A model generated the notes under the pieces. The model was not told the DNA's origin. It did no database searches and saw nothing but the letters and a program-made list of their open reading frames with translations. Positions 24,244 through 25,582 of a stretch of 25,582 nt of DNA are shown here, in pieces. This DNA comes from Bacillota bacterium (GTDB lineage: Bacteria > Bacillota > Clostridia > Lachnospirales > Lachnospiraceae). The stretch covers positions 1 through 25,582 of the forward strand of contig JAEZHX010000135.1 in the NCBI GenBank assembly GCA_023436765.1, read 5' to 3'. Every line of letters starts with the position of its first letter. Within the stretch, counting starts at the first letter, position 1. A program made the translations under genes and the position numbers.

Positions 24244-24259
24244 AACCATAATATTGGTT
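24244..24259. terminator. Weak hairpin between convergent gerB and M23 genes
   Basis: AACCA and TGGTT form a 5-bp stem with a six-base loop, flanked by T-rich DNA on the left and TTATATCATTT on the right. It is the only candidate stop in the 54-base convergent gap. Confidence 0.3.
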
Positions 24260-24266
24260 ATATCAT

Positions 24267-25373
24267 TTACTCATAAATATGGATATTAAACTCCTCATCA
24301 TCATACTTATAGATGCTGTGGTTGATATAATGCTCTGCAATCGGGTCCACGAACTGAAAGACCCTGGTATATTCCTTGGTTTCCGGGTTTTTCTCCGTGG
24401 CACAGCGATTACGCTGCAGGAACAGGATCAGACTATAACAGTCAATCCAAATTTCGTTAACGCTTTCCTTTTGTGATTCATCAAATATTAGCTGAAGACC
24501 AAAATGCAGATGGGGTGTCTGGATATTGTTCGCATTTTCGGAGGAGCTATAGCCGGTACGTCCGAGATATCCAATCACATCACCTGCCTGAACGATACTG
24601 CCTACCTCCAGTGACTTTTGGAAAGGGAAATTTTTACGTAGGTGAGCATAATAATAATATCTTTTCTTATCAAAGCTCCGGATACCGATCCGCCATCCTC
24701 CGTACTGGTTCCAGCCGAGTGCCTCCACATAGCCTGATTCCACAGCAACAACTGGAGTTCCTACCTGGCCCATCATATCATGACCTAGGTGCTTTCGTTT
24801 ATAGCCATAGCTTCGGGATACCCCGAAATCATCAAAATGGCTGTAGGGGTAATACTTTGCTATAGGCAGAAATACCTTGAGACCATATTTCTTCTCCCAC
24901 TTCTTGCCGCCGGGGCTGGCTTCATCTGCGACCTCTATCTTATATTCTCCGACCATTCCGCCAAGAACTGCGGAGTACGCTTCGAAATAATAATCATAAT
25001 TTTTCATGTCTTTCGTGAGTGAATCCATGGTTTCTTCCTTATTCATCAGCTTATTCGCAAGCTCGGTCATATGCTTTTCCTTATAATGGGAGAAGTCACC
25101 GCCATATTTGGCTCCGAGATAAGCAAGCAGCTCGATCCAATTCAAATGGACCTCCTTCCCATAGGTATCCACATCATAACGATAAGCCCTTTCAAGGGCT
25201 TTGGAGCGAACATCAAAGCTCACCCATTTGATGAACTTCTTCTCAGAATCATACCTAGAGGTCAGGGTTGTTGCCTTCCTATCGAAATCCTGCTTAATCA
25301 GGAGGGAAGAGATGATAAATAAAATGATCAACTCACATAAAATGATATGTTTGGTTTTCGTTCTAGAAAACAT
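24267..25373 (-). CDS. Membrane-anchored M23 (LytM-type) metallopeptidase
   Basis: This protein has one N-terminal membrane helix (IILCELIILFIISSLLI), a helical region of about 130 residues and a C-terminal LytM/M23 peptidase domain, so it should act on cell-wall or cortex peptidoglycan outside the membrane. Counting from the longer start, zinc ligands H199 and D203 (HLGHD) and H294 of HLH (292-294) are present, with the catalytic H248 in YYAHLRK. The domain therefore looks active. The start at 25373 is preferred because AAGGA lies 11 bases upstream. An ATG four codons earlier (25385) has no ribosome binding site at proper spacing. A roughly 60-residue tail follows the HLH motif. The gene converges on the Ger operon and follows the DUF421-like gene on the same strand with no clear terminator between. 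A link to spores is possible from position only. Confidence 0.88.
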   Translation of the reverse strand: MFSRTKTKHIILCELIILFIISSLLIKQDFDRKATTLTSRYDSEKKFIKWVSFDVRSKALERAYRYDVDTYGKEVHLNWIELLAYLGAKYGGDFSHYKEKHMTELANKLMNKEETMDSLTKDMKNYDYYFEAYSAVLGGMVGEYKIEVADEASPGGKKWEKKYGLKVFLPIAKYYPYSHFDDFGVSRSYGYKRKHLGHDMMGQVGTPVVAVESGYVEALGWNQYGGWRIGIRSFDKKRYYYYAHLRKNFPFQKSLEVGSIVQAGDVIGYLGRTGYSSSENANNIQTPHLHFGLQLIFDESQKESVNEIWIDCYSLILFLQRNRCATEKNPETKEYTRVFQFVDPIAEHYINHSIYKYDDEEFNIHIYE

Positions 25374-25438
25374 GGCCAAATACATCCTTGCATGAAAACT
25401 TGTAACATTTTATGATTTTTTTAAGGCAAGTATAACCA

Positions 25439-25582
25439 TTATTCGAAAATGTCCCGTAGCATTTTCTTGTGATATTTCAGGTATATATTCAAGTTGTCCT
25501 TCGAAGGGTCAAAGGTAGCCAGTATAACCTCCTTCATATTACTGACACCTTTGGTTTCCAGCTGCTTCATCAGCCACTTCTC
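25439..25582 (-). CDS. DUF421 (YetF-like) membrane protein, C-terminal end (partial)
   Basis: Only the last 47 residues are inside the window, and the start lies beyond the right edge. The frame starts EKWLMKQLETKGVSNMKEV and continues ILATFDPSKDNLNIYLK, which resembles the C-terminal cytoplasmic domain of DUF421/YetF proteins (a helix ending with L-K/R-x-K-G, then an E-V-x-x-A strand, then a beta hairpin). These are small membrane proteins, often found in spore-formers. The fragment is short, so the family is a likely rather than certain call. It is followed by the M23 gene on the same strand after about 65 bases. Confidence 0.6.
   Translation of the reverse strand, partial: EKWLMKQLETKGVSNMKEVILATFDPSKDNLNIYLKYHKKMLRDIFE

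Noticed and set aside
24473..24865. Plus-strand frames opposite the M23 gene
   Set aside because: They are antisense to a gene with intact catalytic motifs and have no ribosome binding sites.

Overview
The window looks like chromosome of an anaerobic, endospore-forming Firmicute, most likely a Clostridia/Lachnospiraceae-type bacterium. The grounds are A+T-leaning DNA, strong AGGAGG-type ribosome binding sites, sigma-A-like promoters, a V-type ATPase operon, pyruvate:ferredoxin oxidoreductase, rubrerythrin, and a GerA-type spore germination operon. I cannot fix the genus. No rRNA, tRNA, CRISPR array, insertion sequence or phage gene was seen.

Layout. 1-2611: tail of a V-type ATPase operon (subunit A C-terminus, B, D), closed by a clear terminator. 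2786-5177, minus strand: an A+T-richer island with an M28-family lipoprotein peptidase and a small secreted CxxC protein whose signal peptide is interrupted by a stop codon. 5557-8548: redox block, with a four-cysteine FNR-like regulator, rubrerythrin and a nitronate-monooxygenase-like flavoprotein. 8957-12656: oxidative pentose phosphate genes gnd and zwf followed closely by a cyclase-family metal hydrolase. 12774-14111: APC-type amino acid permease. 14300-15151: DegV lipid-binding protein. 15388-19177: a small DUF3787-like protein and the 1190-residue PFOR (nifJ). 19592-19858: a small DUF6514-like protein. 20204-24212: spore germinant receptor operon in the order A, C, small two-helix membrane protein, B. 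24267-25582, minus strand: a membrane-anchored M23 peptidase preceded by the end of a DUF421-like protein.

How the genes fit together. Much of the middle handles electrons: PFOR makes reduced ferredoxin, gnd and zwf make NADPH, rubrerythrin removes peroxide, and the regulator carries the cysteine pattern of an oxygen- or NO-sensing Fe-S switch. A second theme is sporulation and germination (Ger operon, DUF3787-like protein).

The points most worth a second look are: the regulator's cysteines combined with a mixed CRP/FNR recognition helix; a perfect TGTGA-N6-TCACA palindrome and a three-way-junction RNA-like fold in the long gap before gnd; four copies of a 10-bp repeat in front of the regulator gene; the cyclase-family hydrolase sitting where a 6-phosphogluconolactonase would be expected; and the nonsense codon in the secreted CxxC gene. 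I found no undescribed system that I can demonstrate. The best leads are these local, testable ones.
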